From Diphasiastrum complanatum (lineage: Eukaryota; Streptophyta; Lycopodiopsida; Lycopodiales; Lycopodiaceae): a DNA stretch of 64,000 bases. The notes beneath the pieces were generated by a model. That model searched no databases, was not told the DNA's origin, and was given only the letters and a program-made list of their open reading frames with translations. Made by a program: the position numbers and the translations under genes. The stretch spans positions 36,111-100,110 of the forward strand of contig MU831860.1 in assembly GCA_029204225.1 (NCBI GenBank). Direction: 5' to 3'. Positions within the stretch are counted from its first letter, which is position 1; every line of letters begins with the position of its first letter. Shown piece after piece: positions 34,601 to 44,215 of this stretch.

Positions 34601-35847
34601 CATCTTGGAATGTTGCTCTGTTTTTAGAGGGCTGGCTTTGTATCTTTTCCCTTGAATTTCTAGGATAGCACTACAATAGATAGGAATCATAGGATACGGA
34701 TACAAGCAATTTATATATTACAGATATTATGTCTAGGATAGCACTGCAATAGATAGGATACAAGCAATTTTCAACCTTGAGTCCACCCACAAAGTCTTAG
34801 ATCATCTACGTCATCATGCACATTTACAACATTTCAACTCATATAGATGTCCTTGGTACACCAACAAGCTCTTCACAAGCTTGAATAATTAGTTGATAAA
34901 CAAACTGCAAAATAATAGCTTAGATAGTGAGCACTATCTCCTTCACGTTGATTGTTTAAATTAACCAGCTATGGGGTGAGATTTTGGTCAAGAAATTATG
35001 GTGCAAATATATTGGAATAAACAAGCCTTTAATGTCTTGCAGTTCTGCTGCCTTGAAGATTGCCAAAAATATTGAGATAGTAGGAAGGACCAATCCTTGA
35101 GACATGAGATATTACAGCTCATTGTGACTCCTCTGAAAGCTTTGGCATTTCTATGTCGACAACATTTTTAGCTTCAGTCTCTCTAATATCATACACCAGT
35201 CAATAATTTGCCTGCTACGTGAGCAGAGGTGCATTCAAAGGATGACTAGTAGATGCTTATAAACAGCACATCGTTGGAGATGTATCGAAAAAAATCTTGA
35301 ACAAAACCTTCATAAAAAAAGCAAATGAGAAGACCAAAAACGATTTCAAGACAGTACACCCTGTACAGGCGTCTCCCCAGAAGCTATAGATCCCAAATAT
35401 TGTAATAAGTCTATTATTTATAAGGGGTCTGCAAAATTCCAGGCAGCAACCAGCTTTTCCAAGTGAATAATCCAAAAAAAACGCTGAACATTGCAAATGA
35501 ACATAAACCGGGTGCTTCTGCAAGCCAAAGGGAAGAACAAAGAGCTGATGCTATATCTCTAGATCATTCATTGAATTTCATTTGGTGTTTGATATTCCGA
35601 ATGCCTTTTGTTAATCAACAGGCAATTAAACACTCAAAATAGTTCTCGTTTTGAAAATGAGTTCCATAGCCTTGAACATGTGGAAGGGGCGGAAAATAAT
35701 TCAGACAGGTAAAGAGTCTGCTTTAACTGGCCCAACTTTGCCATGCGTAAGGCACATTTAAAATGTTTCTGAATTTACGAACGAATGAAAGCGAGCAAGT
35801 TAATCACACTACAAAGCGGCACCTTTCATAAGCACATTGAATAGAGG
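31601..35847. other. Intergenic DNA with small inverted repeats
   Basis: No intact gene recognised. There is a hairpin CTGGTTCAAA (31884-31893)/TTTGAACCAG (31898-31907). A minus-strand stretch ending at about 32552 can be read as MPNGIDIAKKVAMYYKHYRR followed by KRKVGRSRSAG and a GTAAGC donor-like site (starting ATG near 32632). This may be a small exon, but one 30-residue piece is not enough to call a gene. 35200-35847 is the probable 3' region of rps7. Confidence 0.4.
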
Positions 35848-36906
35848 TCACCACCACCTGTAATGTGCAAATGTGCGGTTGACTTCAGCTAACTTATGAA
35901 GATCATCTCTCTTCTTGCGTGCCATCCCAGTCTTTTGAGAAGCATCCAGAATCTCATCACATAAGCACTGACCAACGCTTAAGCTCTTTTTGCTAGAGCG
36001 CCGTTTTACAGCCGCTTCTAACAGCCATCGAAGGGCTAGGGTTTCTTGACGATGCTTAGCTATTGTAGAAGGAACATTGTGAGTGACACCAGCAATTCTG
36101 ACGCGTTTCACTTCACATATAGGTCTCACATTCTCAACAGCTTTATCTAGAATTGTAACTACGTCTCCACGAACAGCAAGATGCTGGAAAGTCTCATACA
36201 CCAGAGCACGTGCTTTTGTCTTCTTGCCGTCAGCCATGCATATATTGACAAACTTTTTGATCATTTGTTTTTGCTTTCCTTGCAAACCCCGAAGAAAACC
36301 CAGATTATCTGCACCTTTATCGTATTTATTTGGCGCGCTTGGAGGTGCAAGAGGGGTAGGCGATGGTAGGAGAAACGCACCCAGCATTGACCTGTTCGGT
36401 GGTGGCTTTGTTTCCAGCTGAGCAGATAGAATTCCTGGAATGAATGAAGGACCAGAAGAAAAGGATCGTATCCCAACAGGCGTACACCCTACCATTTTTG
36501 GTACAGAAAAGAACAGCAGAGAGTCACAAAAACGATCCTCGATACTGTTTCTAAGCTGCTTTCCGCCGAAAATCAAAGGCCTCAAAAAACTATTGTAAGA
36601 GGGTATAATGCCCAGATCTGAGGGCATACCTTCCCTCACAAATGGCCGATCAACCGCTTCCATTTCGCAGACAGTACTCACAGAATCAGAAATGCTACTC
36701 GCTCCATGTTCCTCAACTGTAAAACGGCATGTGCCTGATCCAGGAAGCAGCGATCCAGGCCTTGAGAAAAACCCTAAAAATTCACAAGAAAATTTGTGAA
36801 AATGGAAAAAGGATTGCGGATGAAGGCCCGATCTTCGAGTGGCAGCGTAGGCAGTGGTTTGGGAGTAAAAGAGGACGCATCTGAGAGCAGCTTTGCTGGA
36901 CGACAT
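35848..36906 (-). CDS. RPS7: Mitochondrial ribosomal protein S7 (uS7m), nuclear gene
   Basis: Intact single-exon gene of 352 codons, ATG at 36906 and TGA at 35848-35850. The last ~155 residues are a full S7 domain: LRGLQGKQKQMIKKFVNICM, TKARALVYETFQHLA, ILDKAVENVRPICEVKRVRI, LALRWLLEAAVKRRS, and the C-terminus ARKKRDDLHKLAEVNRTFAHYRWW, which is typical of plant mitochondrial S7. S7 binds the 3' domain of the small-subunit rRNA and nucleates assembly of the small ribosomal subunit. The extra ~195 N-terminal residues begin with an Arg/Ser/Phe-rich, acid-poor stretch (KAALRCVLFYSQTTAYAATR), a plausible mitochondrial presequence. In many plants rps7 is still in the mitochondrial genome; here it is a nuclear gene. 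The upstream G-box pair may regulate it. Confidence 0.93.
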   Translation of the reverse strand: MSSSKAALRCVLFYSQTTAYAATRRSGLHPQSFFHFHKFSCEFLGFFSRPGSLLPGSGTCRFTVEEHGASSISDSVSTVCEMEAVDRPFVREGMPSDLGIIPSYNSFLRPLIFGGKQLRNSIEDRFCDSLLFFSVPKMVGCTPVGIRSFSSGPSFIPGILSAQLETKPPPNRSMLGAFLLPSPTPLAPPSAPNKYDKGADNLGFLRGLQGKQKQMIKKFVNICMADGKKTKARALVYETFQHLAVRGDVVTILDKAVENVRPICEVKRVRIAGVTHNVPSTIAKHRQETLALRWLLEAAVKRRSSKKSLSVGQCLCDEILDASQKTGMARKKRDDLHKLAEVNRTFAHYRWW

Positions 36907-37341
36907 TATCTATCTCCGAGGATGATCAAATCCTTGCAGCAACAACAAAAAATTCACAGCTTATGGTGGCAATGCTAATCCGATCCCTTGCTTTTGTCTG
37001 CGCTGCGACACCATAGATCGAGAGCTCACATATCCTTGGCTAGGTTTCAGATATGCTTACCAAATGTTTTGCTTCTCATCACACAACAAACTGTGGACAT
37101 CGAGGAGAGCCCGGCTGGCTGGGTGGCGCAGGCAGGCTATGGCACCGGGGACGGGCAGGGAGGCATGGCGGAGATGGCGCGAGCTGGGCGGGTGGGGCGA
37201 GAATGAGGCTGTTGCTTTTGTAATTTTTGTTAATTTTGCATTGAGAAGGAACGTGTGCGCTCTTACCGATTAAGACCAACAAAGCTACATATAGTAGACT
37301 TTTAGGTTTTTTATAAATGAGAGTGTATTTCGTAATTAGCT
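36907..37341 (-). promoter_or_regulatory. Proximal upstream region of mitochondrial rps7
   Basis: A locally GC-rich segment (37100-37205, runs such as GGGCGGGTGGGGCG) lies 200-300 bases before the start codon; an untranslated leader probably begins around here. The long minus-strand frame over 37079-37537 has no motif and spans promoter repeats, so it is not called. Confidence 0.4.
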
Positions 37342-37452
37342 TTTGGGTTAATAAAGGACACGTGTCGCATTTGCATACGCTTTGAACATTTGTTTGGGTT
37401 AATGAAGGACACGTGTTGCATTTGCATAGGCTCTGAACACAAATGTTCAGAG
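37342..37452. promoter_or_regulatory. Duplicated G-box unit and adjoining palindrome
   Basis: A 47-base unit starting TTTGGGTTAAT.AAGGACACGT occurs at 37342-37388 and again at 37393-37439, 51 bases apart with few differences. Each holds CACGTG (37359-37364 and 37410-37415). The second unit runs into a perfect hairpin CTCTGAACA (37431-37439)/TGTTCAGAG (37444-37452). It lies about 0.45-0.55 kb upstream of rps7. Confidence 0.6.
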
Positions 37453-37558
37453 CCATAGCGCACAGATGAAGGGCCAAAATGACCAAAACGTTAATTACAC
37501 CTGGTAGCAGGCCGTGAGACCATGTAAAAGGCAGCATTCAACGCACCTCACCGTAGGG

Positions 37559-38640
37559 TGTCACACTGTTGTAAAGCTACCTTTACAAGCTTTACTTCCG
37601 GCGTTACTGGCGCCAGCAGCGCCCCTGCTGCTCGACGCCACTGTGACCATAATCCAGCTGGCGCCAAGTTCCTATGGCTGAAAATCTTTGATCGGCTCTA
37701 GCGAAGTCCAGAGAGCTCAGATCGATGTGCAATCATCTCACACGATCTAGGCATGATTAAAGGAAGCCTGGGGATCAATAAATTCTAGACAGAGAAAATG
37801 ACTTTCTAGAGAGAGAAAATGTGCTTTACCAGCTTGGGTAGAGTACTTGGTATGAGGGGAGGTGGCGAATCCCACCAATACTATAGGGGAGTGCGGGTTG
37901 TGACTCAGGGCGAGCTCCAACCAAGTCTCAGCCTCCCTTGTTGGAATGTTGTCCTGGCACTCGCCTTGGCATGCCAGCGCCCCGGAGACTAGGGTCGGTC
38001 ACACACTTGAAATGTAACCTTCTCAGATTTATCAATAAAGTGGGATTTTCCTCAAACCGACTCTGATTACCTTCTGGGTTTCAATGTTCGGTAAAAGCGC
38101 CAGTTGTAAGGCCGCTTCCAAATTTTTAAGTTGGCACATAGCTGAGGGTCGTATCCCGGGACGCCAGCGGTATGCCGTCGGGACCATTCGGTCCGTGGCG
38201 CCAGCGGTATGCTGTCGGGACCATTTGGTCCAGGAAATGGTTGTCTCCATATCTGTCGCGGCTTGTGGTTCTGAGTGTTCCTTGCATGAACGTGAATGGG
38301 TTAAGCTCTTGGGGAACGGGCTCTAACCTGTCGGCTGAGTTGGATGGCTTTCTTGGGTGGAAGTTACCACTTTATGGATGTTCAGTCTGGCGTGGCGCCA
38401 GGTTGGCTTCTAGCGCTCGTGACGAAGCTTTCAGTTGGTTAAGTCTGATGTAAGTTAGACCGCTTGCTTGGAATGAATGTTACTCGTTTGTAACGAAGCT
38501 TCGAGTTGGTTAAGTTTGATATACGTCGGGCGGCTTGCTTGGAGGGAAGTCACCCACATCAGGACCCCCGATCTGGCATGGCGCCAGGTTGGATCTCAAT
38601 GTTGGTTTCTGAACTTCCAGTTGGTTAAGTCTGATCGTTG
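37559..38640 (+). repeat. GC-richer tandem-repeat segment, possibly a retroelement LTR/leader
   Basis: Contains a 33-base tandem duplicate (38162-38194 and 38199-38231, CGCCAGCGGTATG.CGTCGGG type), TGGCGCCAGGTTGG at about 38394 and 38579, and three units of the type AG(T)TGGTTAAGT.TGAT...CGGCTTG near 38430, 38503 and 38617. An AATAAAG lies at 38033-38039. The order is reminiscent of a gypsy LTR and leader with a tRNA primer site, but ends and duplicates cannot be fixed. Confidence 0.35.
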
Positions 38641-38656
38641 TTGACGAGTTGGCGGC

Positions 38657-39050
38657 TTGTATGTCAAGTGGGTCGAACAAATGCTCATCATCTGGTTTTT
38701 AGTCGGCCTTCCAAGATGGATCAGACACGAGCTCAAATCCAATGATGAATATACGAGCCTAAAGTTAGCTATGTCTAATGCCACCAAGAAAGAAGATGAA
38801 GGATCAGATGATGATGAATCTAGGGAAAGGAGAACACCCCATGCTCATGTCCATGAGTCGAAGCCGATCGAGGATACCCAAGATCCAAGATCAGCTTTGG
38901 AAATCCCAATTGGAGTTGCTTAGTAAGCAATACCAACTACAGATGGAAAAACTCACCAATGAGTTTCAAAATACCTTGAAGTCTATCCAAGGCAATATGT
39001 CTGGTCAATCAAACCATGCACAGGAACCTTATAGACGAAAATCCATATGA
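38657..39050 (+). pseudogene. Gag-like fragment, uncertain
   Basis: The frame from 38657 reads IIWFLVGLPRWIRHELKSND and SLKLAMSNATKKED, resembling the capsid C-terminal pattern L..GLP..IR.EL......L..AM..A of gypsy gag. A second frame continues with a Gln-rich helix LLSKQYQLQMEKLTNEFQN. No zinc knuckle, protease or pol follows. It may be a solo remnant of an unusual gypsy element. Confidence 0.35.
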
Positions 39051-39884
39051 TGCGGCAAAAGTTGAAGGCTGGGAAGCTAAGTCGTGGTTCCCAGCTCCCT
39101 TTGGGATGCCTGCGCTACACACGCCTGCTACCTAGTTCATATTAGGTGGCTTTGTTTTCTCATTTAGTAGCTAATCAACAATTGGACAAAACCTCTATAT
39201 GATTGTGTCATCCTCACCCTTTTGTGTTCTTACAAATGAATCCATCATTGTTATTGTAGAATGTTATATAAAAGTGCAAACTTGATTGACCCATCACTAT
39301 TTCAAAATGTGATTACAAACTTAGCAAAGAATAATTTCCATTTTCCAAAGTAGACAACTTAAGTCTTGAGTGATTTTTTACTTGAACTCATCCTTCGTCT
39401 ATTTTGGTATTCAATCTTTTAGTTTTACTCAAAAATGGTGATGCTTTTTGAACGTTTGGTATACTTTCAATTAACATCTCAATTTGTTTCAAACAATCTC
39501 AGACCTAACTTTTCTATCTTGAAACATTGGACTTCTTGCTGACACTTATTGTCCTTGTCATCTTTTGATGAATATGAATATGAATACGAATAAATATTTT
39601 ATCTTGTGTATCATAGTTCATGCTTGCTTGTATTTAGATCTTTCACCTTTCACTTTTTACACAAAAGTTTTCAAACATGTAGAATCCTTAAATATATTCA
39701 TTTATAGACCTTTCATTATCGATCTTGGTGTTTTGCTCAAAACATCAAGGCATTTTGGACATTTGGTATATTTTCTATTTACATTACTTCTTGTTGAAAT
39801 TTATTGGCATTAATCGTCGTATTGGATGGATATAATTTTTTTTTTCGTGTATATCATAGTTTGTGCTTTTATACTTTTCCTATC

Positions 39885-39887
<3 letters not shown>
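39051..39887. other. AT-rich intergenic DNA
   Basis: No gene recognised. A phrase like CTTTTTGAACGTTTGGTATACTTTC recurs as CATTTTGGACATTTGGTATATTTTC about 320 bases later (39448 and 39751). Confidence 0.45.
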
Positions 39888-39946
<59 letters not shown>

Positions 39947-40059
39947 TGCATTTGTATGTACACACACATATATATATACATATATGTATACACACATGTG
40001 TGTGTATGTACACACACATATATACATATATGTATACCTATATAATATGTACACATATA

Positions 40060-40090
<31 letters not shown>

Positions 40091-40098
40091 TTGTGTGT
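39888..40098. repeat. (CA)n - (TA/CA) - (TG)n alternating tract
   Basis: About 28 CA units (39888-39943), then ~120 bases of nearly alternating pyrimidine/purine with TATATA, TGTACACACACATATA repeated, then about 16 TG units (40066-40098). The CA and TG arms are complementary, so the whole can fold back; it is also an ideal Z-DNA former. Confidence 0.9.
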
Positions 40099-40729
40099 AA
40101 GAGAGAGAGGTGAACCATTAATATCTCATAAAATATATATGAGCCAAAACTATTATTTATCATACATACTAGGTAACTAGAATCGAAGTCCAGCCTTATA
40201 GACTCGTCATTTGTGTGTATTTTCTATAATGTTAATTGAAGACTTCAACTTTGTAATGTCCTATAATGCATTGAACATGTATTTTGTTCTTGGAACTTCA
40301 TCCAATTTTAAAATGATATAACTTGCAAGGAATATATAACATCATTACAATGTTTCATGTCTTGGTGACTATAATAATTGGGAATCATTGAATCATAAAT
40401 GATAAATGAAAACATATTTTAACTGTTTATAGTTGACAACTAACTTTATTATATTTATATATAATGACGTCTTTTCAAGTACCAATATTTTTTGGAATTG
40501 TTTGGGTTTTTTTTTTTTAATGTTATAACCATTTGAGCCACATGAAGCGAATAGATCTATATAGAATGATTCTAAATTATTTGCAATCTTTTTGTCACAA
40601 GTAGTACACATTGTAGATATAATAAAATCAGTTTTAAAAGGAGCATATAGAGATGCATCTGCCAACATTTTTTAAGGAGGGTTTTCATAGTGTTGGTGAT
40701 ATCTTTTCGTCAGTGATGTTGTTTGTCCA

Positions 40730-41315
40730 ATGTTCCAAAGTGAACTTGGTTTTCCAAAGCCAACTGTCTATTCACCAACAATATTGACATCAAAAGGTGG
40801 ACATAATATTGATGGAGAGACATTAATCAGTGAAGACAAAGTCGAATGTGTAAGTTTTTGTCTCTTATCAAGTACTAGTAGATTGGTTATGTCAGTATAT
40901 ATATTGGAGCTTACTTTGTTTTTTATCATTTCAGGAAACAATTTTTCTTGATATTTTGCAATTCGTCGAGGAGGGCAGAGATCTTCTGCTGGAGAATTTT
41001 CAAGAGATCATGCACGGGGGCACTATCTGAAGTCCTTCAAGAATAATGAGATAAGTATTGCCCATTCAAAGTTTCATCAACATGGTGAAACTATGATTAT
41101 GGCAATCAAGGCATTGTCTCATTTTCTTGGAGGACATAATTTCAATAAGGTGCATAAAATAATTTTTGTAAAAAAAACCTATTGCGATTAAAATTTTAGG
41201 ATATGGACCAGTGAATTCCATGCCCAGATCATCTCATTTTGCAGTGTATGCTGCTTACGTTGATCTGAGTAAGCATGAAGACTATGAGCTATTGGATCCA
41301 TACAAAAGAAAAAAA
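40730..41315 (+). other. Possible small spliced gene, convergent to the CLYC-family gene
   Basis: A + strand open stretch from 40730 ends at a good donor (GTAAGT, 40850-40855) and meets a pyrimidine-rich acceptor TTTCAG (exon from 40935) in phase. The second stretch carries overlapping frames, one with ISIAHSKFHQHGETMIMAIK, followed by a possible last exon ending HEDYELLDPYKRKK near 41315. No family is recognised and the frames are inconsistent, so it may be decayed. Its tail faces the tail of the minus-strand gene at 41369. Confidence 0.3.
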
Positions 41316-41368
41316 TAATTGCATGATTCTAAGTTGCAAGTTTCATTGGAAAAAATATCGGAAGCAGA

Positions 41369-41701
41369 TTAGATACTGCTGAATTGTACTTTGTGAATAT
41401 TTTTATTTAATATACAAAATTTTATTGTGTGTCTATAGCCTACTGGCTTGTATAAATTTGCATGCTTTTTGAAATTTTTTATAATCCCTCGATTTTGTAT
41501 TATGATGAATTTGGATTCTTCTGTAAAACCATTGGAAAAGTTGCAGTATATAGTTTTTTTTGTGCTAGTCCCACCATGTTGTGTACTTTTATGAAATGCC
41601 GCTCTTGCTTGCCAATGAGATTTTTCCATTCCTTGCGATGACCATATGCTAAGACTTCCACTATTTCTTGCAAAGAATGTCGAATGATGTCGTAATATGT
41701 G
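41369..41701 (-). CDS. CLYC-family transposase-like gene, copy A, last exon
   Basis: Begins after an AG acceptor (minus-strand GACATGCAG) and continues in phase 0 from the upstream exon: ...HITHYM joins to HILRHHSTFFARNSGSLS. The conserved-looking core is SIWSSQGMEKSHWQARAAFH followed by KSTQHGG. The glutamate in QGMEKSH sits where some RNase H-fold transposases keep their last catalytic acid, which is an inference. Residues after about GFTEESKF look unrelated to a conserved domain. Copy B preserves the start of this exon at 51501-51551 after an equivalent acceptor. Confidence 0.5.
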   Translation of the reverse strand, partial: HILRHHSTFFARNSGSLSIWSSQGMEKSHWQARAAFHKSTQHGGTSTKKTIYCNFSNGFTEESKFIIIQNRGIIKNFKKHANLYKPVGYRHTIKFCILNKNIHKVQFSSI

Positions 41702-41795
41702 CTGCATGTCATAAAAACATAATCCAAATCAGTACCAAAAGTATCTAATTTAATTGCACATATTTGTCTATCGTAGTGTAAAATCAAAATCTTAC
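41702..41795 (-). other. Intron of copy A
   Basis: 94 bases, minus strand GTAAGATTTTG...ATGACATGCAG. It splits the coding sequence in phase 0 between HITHYM and HILRHH, and the same acceptor context (GACATGTGCAG) occurs in copy B. Conservation of position supports it as a real intron. Confidence 0.6.
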
Positions 41796-42545
41796 CATAT
41801 AATGTGTTATATGATCAACACCCCATGCAATTTGAACTGCATCCACAAATTCATTGGTTGTTTTCTGTATCATTTGAACATCAGTATTTGAAAATTTATC
41901 TTTTCTCAAGTATTTCTCCATGTTGTCTAACTTTTTCCAAACTTCTACTTTGTGTATACGAGTAGAACCTTCTTCTTCGAAATCTTGAGTTGCTACAATA
42001 AATTCTTTCCAAACCGTGTATTGAACCTTAGATTGTTTGCCAAAATAATTTGATAAAAATCTTCGAGCTTTAGATCCTCCAATGCTCGGCTTGCATGGAA
42101 TATTTCGTCCTTTACCTGATAGATTGTCATCTTGTTTTATTTTAATGTGGCCTTTATGTAAGCCTGCTTTGGACAACACATCCTCTAATCTGGAAATAGC
42201 TTCCTTCGCAGAGGCCTCTGGCTTGGAATTCCATGCAAACAAGATGTGAAGATATATTACTTTTTCTATAATACGCACCTCCACATGCAATGTACAGATA
42301 TGAACATTTTGTAGAGGAATCGATAGTATAGGTTTCCAATTAGGATCTTCTTGATCTCTTGATATTCCTATACTCCTTGTCATGTCTTTTGCTATTTTCA
42401 TGCAGTATAAACAAGGGTGTTTAGAGTTAGCGCCATGAGATACATTGAACATACATTTTAATGTCTTCAGATCTCCTGCTAAATGCCATTCAATGTTGAA
42501 AGTGCCAATTCTAGGAATATTGAGTGGAACTCCCTCCATTGACAT
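41796..42545 (-). CDS. CLYC-family transposase-like gene, copy A, main exon
   Basis: 250 uninterrupted codons on the minus strand, GT donor at the end. Motifs in order: NIEWHLAGDLKTLKCMFNVS, KHPCLYCMKIAKD (a CxxC pair), HICTLHVEVRIIEKVIYLHI, then a charged stretch, VWKKLDNMEKYLRKDKF and FVDAVQIAWGVDHITHYM. Similarity to copy B continues upstream of the first Met to about 42600 (frame YFNRRYTTND), so the true protein is longer and its first exons lie further right or are lost. The layout (acidic/histidine segment, CxxC insert, LHxE helix, terminal E) recalls cut-and-paste transposases with a zinc insert, but I cannot assign a named superfamily. A host gene family is the alternative. Confidence 0.55.
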
Positions 42546-42619
42546 GTCATTAGTCGTATATCTTCTATTAAAATATTTGTATGAGTTGTGTAACTTTTGA
42601 TATTATAATGCATTTTTTT

Positions 42620-43394
42620 CAACGTTATGTTTGTGTCACCTCCGTAGTGCCAAGTTTTTTATGTAAATGATAAACTTCAGATAGTTTTGGAATAATCTCG
42701 TGAAAATTGCCACATGATTGAAAAATCCAATGGAAAGTGGGTGGGGCATTGGTGACCATGGCTAATTGTTTGTGCTAGACATCTCATGAGATAAATCTCT
42801 CATCTATGTCGTCTATTGTTATCTCATCTAAGCTCTAAATTTATGTACAACACATTGTTACTCTATTAGTCGTTAGTCTTTGGGCTGACTGTACAATGAG
42901 GTGGGCGTAAAGTCCCTAACAATAGTAAAAACATTAGTCGTTGAGACATGAAGAGTAGCAATTGGTTCAAATGTCACCTAAACATTGTCGAGCAACAAAG
43001 ATCCAATGCTTTCAAAGGCTCTTTGGGCACATTTATTTCAACTAGAAGGCAACGCATTTTTCCTATCCAAGGACCCTCGCTTTTGTAGGAGGATTTCTAG
43101 TGCGTTTTTGAAGCTTTTTTGGATCATTTTCAAAAGTCTAGTGTTCACAAATTCTAGTCCATTAGCACATTTTTTGGGCTAAAACTATTACACATCTCAA
43201 TGTATCTCAAACTGGATCTCCTTTCATTTTTCAATATATATTTAAGGTTGTAAAATAACACTCAATTGTGCTAAATTACCCAAAGGAAAGGATTCCCATT
43301 TGCCACGTGGCGCATTTGTAGTGGTCAGTCAAAGTCAAACCTGCCTATTATGCTTCGTAATGTAGTTGTGAAAATTCCAGATATCCATTACGCA
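42620..43394. other. Intergenic, possibly upstream part of copy A
   Basis: No clear counterpart of the N-terminal half of copy B is readable here. No other gene recognised. Confidence 0.4.
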
Positions 43395-43530
43395 ATGGAA
43401 GGAGCCGGACACAACCCATTCTGCCCGGTTCGACTTTCCAAAAAACTTTAGGCTCGATCCATTCGGGCCTCGCCCAAATTTTTTTGAAAATCCTTATCAG
43501 GCAGAATGGCCTGTGCCTGGCTCCTTCCAT
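43395..43530. repeat. Foldback element of 136 bp
   Basis: Arms 43395-43425 and 43500-43530 pair over 31 bases with a few mismatches (ATGGAAGGAGCC.G.CACA ... CCATTCTGCC). The 74-base middle contains GGCTCGATCC and GGGCCTCGCCC. MITE-like size, but no flanking duplication was established. Confidence 0.75.
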
Positions 43531-43649
43531 AATACCTAAAACCTACTATTTTGGGAACCCGACTTTCCCTCTTAAATCCCTACAAATTTGCTTACATAAG
43601 ATATGTCAAATGTTTAAAGATAATTAAATTACGTAACAACCTCCATATT

Positions 43650-44215
43650 TTTTCAGAGTGCATTTTGAGGAAACCTTAAATGGCACAATATTACACCTAA
43701 AATTATTATTACATGAATTTTTGGAGTAATTTGTAAGGTACTATTACTATTTTTAGATAGTTCCAAAAGCACATTACAATGTGTAAGGTAATCTTGCTAT
43801 TTTTTGGAAAGTTGTAATATTGTAGCTATCACTATTTATAAAAAAACATGATTTAAGTCTAAATCGCATACTTTTTATTTTTAGAAAGTCACAGGTACGC
43901 TCATCACTATTTTTTTAAAAAAAAGTCTGTTGGTTATTACGGAAGGGGAAGGCCCCCGGCGCGGGGGCCTTCCCCTATACTTAAAGCACTCCAAAAAATT
44001 TTGCTTTGTATTTTGACATAACCTTAAATGGAAGAATATGACAGCCGTAACAACTTCATACATCGGAGGAACCTTACACTCTTATAAAATTGTTTTAAGA
44101 GAGGTAAAAAAAAATGAGAGATGTGTCTATCAACAGTAAATTTTTTTACCTATTGTTGAAAAAATTTCACTTATGGTAACCCAAAAGTTATTACCCTCTC
44201 TTGTAAATTTTCTGT
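43650..44215. repeat. AT-rich repeat with GC-rich palindromic core (copy 2)
   Basis: Homologous to 27740-28370. Its core is a perfect hairpin, GGGGAAGGCCCCCG (43945-43958), loop GCG, CGGGGGCCTTCCCC (43962-43975), simpler than in copy 1. Flanking phrases match over several hundred bases on both sides. Confidence 0.82.

Noticed and set aside
36083..36421. 112-codon + strand frame inside rps7
   Set aside because: Antisense shadow of the S7 coding sequence.
35848..36906. rps7 as a recent mitochondrial DNA insertion (NUMT)
   Set aside because: It has a nuclear-style N-terminal extension, diverged core sequence and no flanking mitochondrial genes.
37079..37537. 152-codon minus-strand frame upstream of rps7
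   Set aside because: It spans the duplicated G-box units and GC-rich promoter DNA, and shows no domain.
39804..40113. Open frames rich in Thr-His or Cys-Val over the CA/TG tract
   Set aside because: They are translations of a dinucleotide repeat on both strands and have no coding signal.
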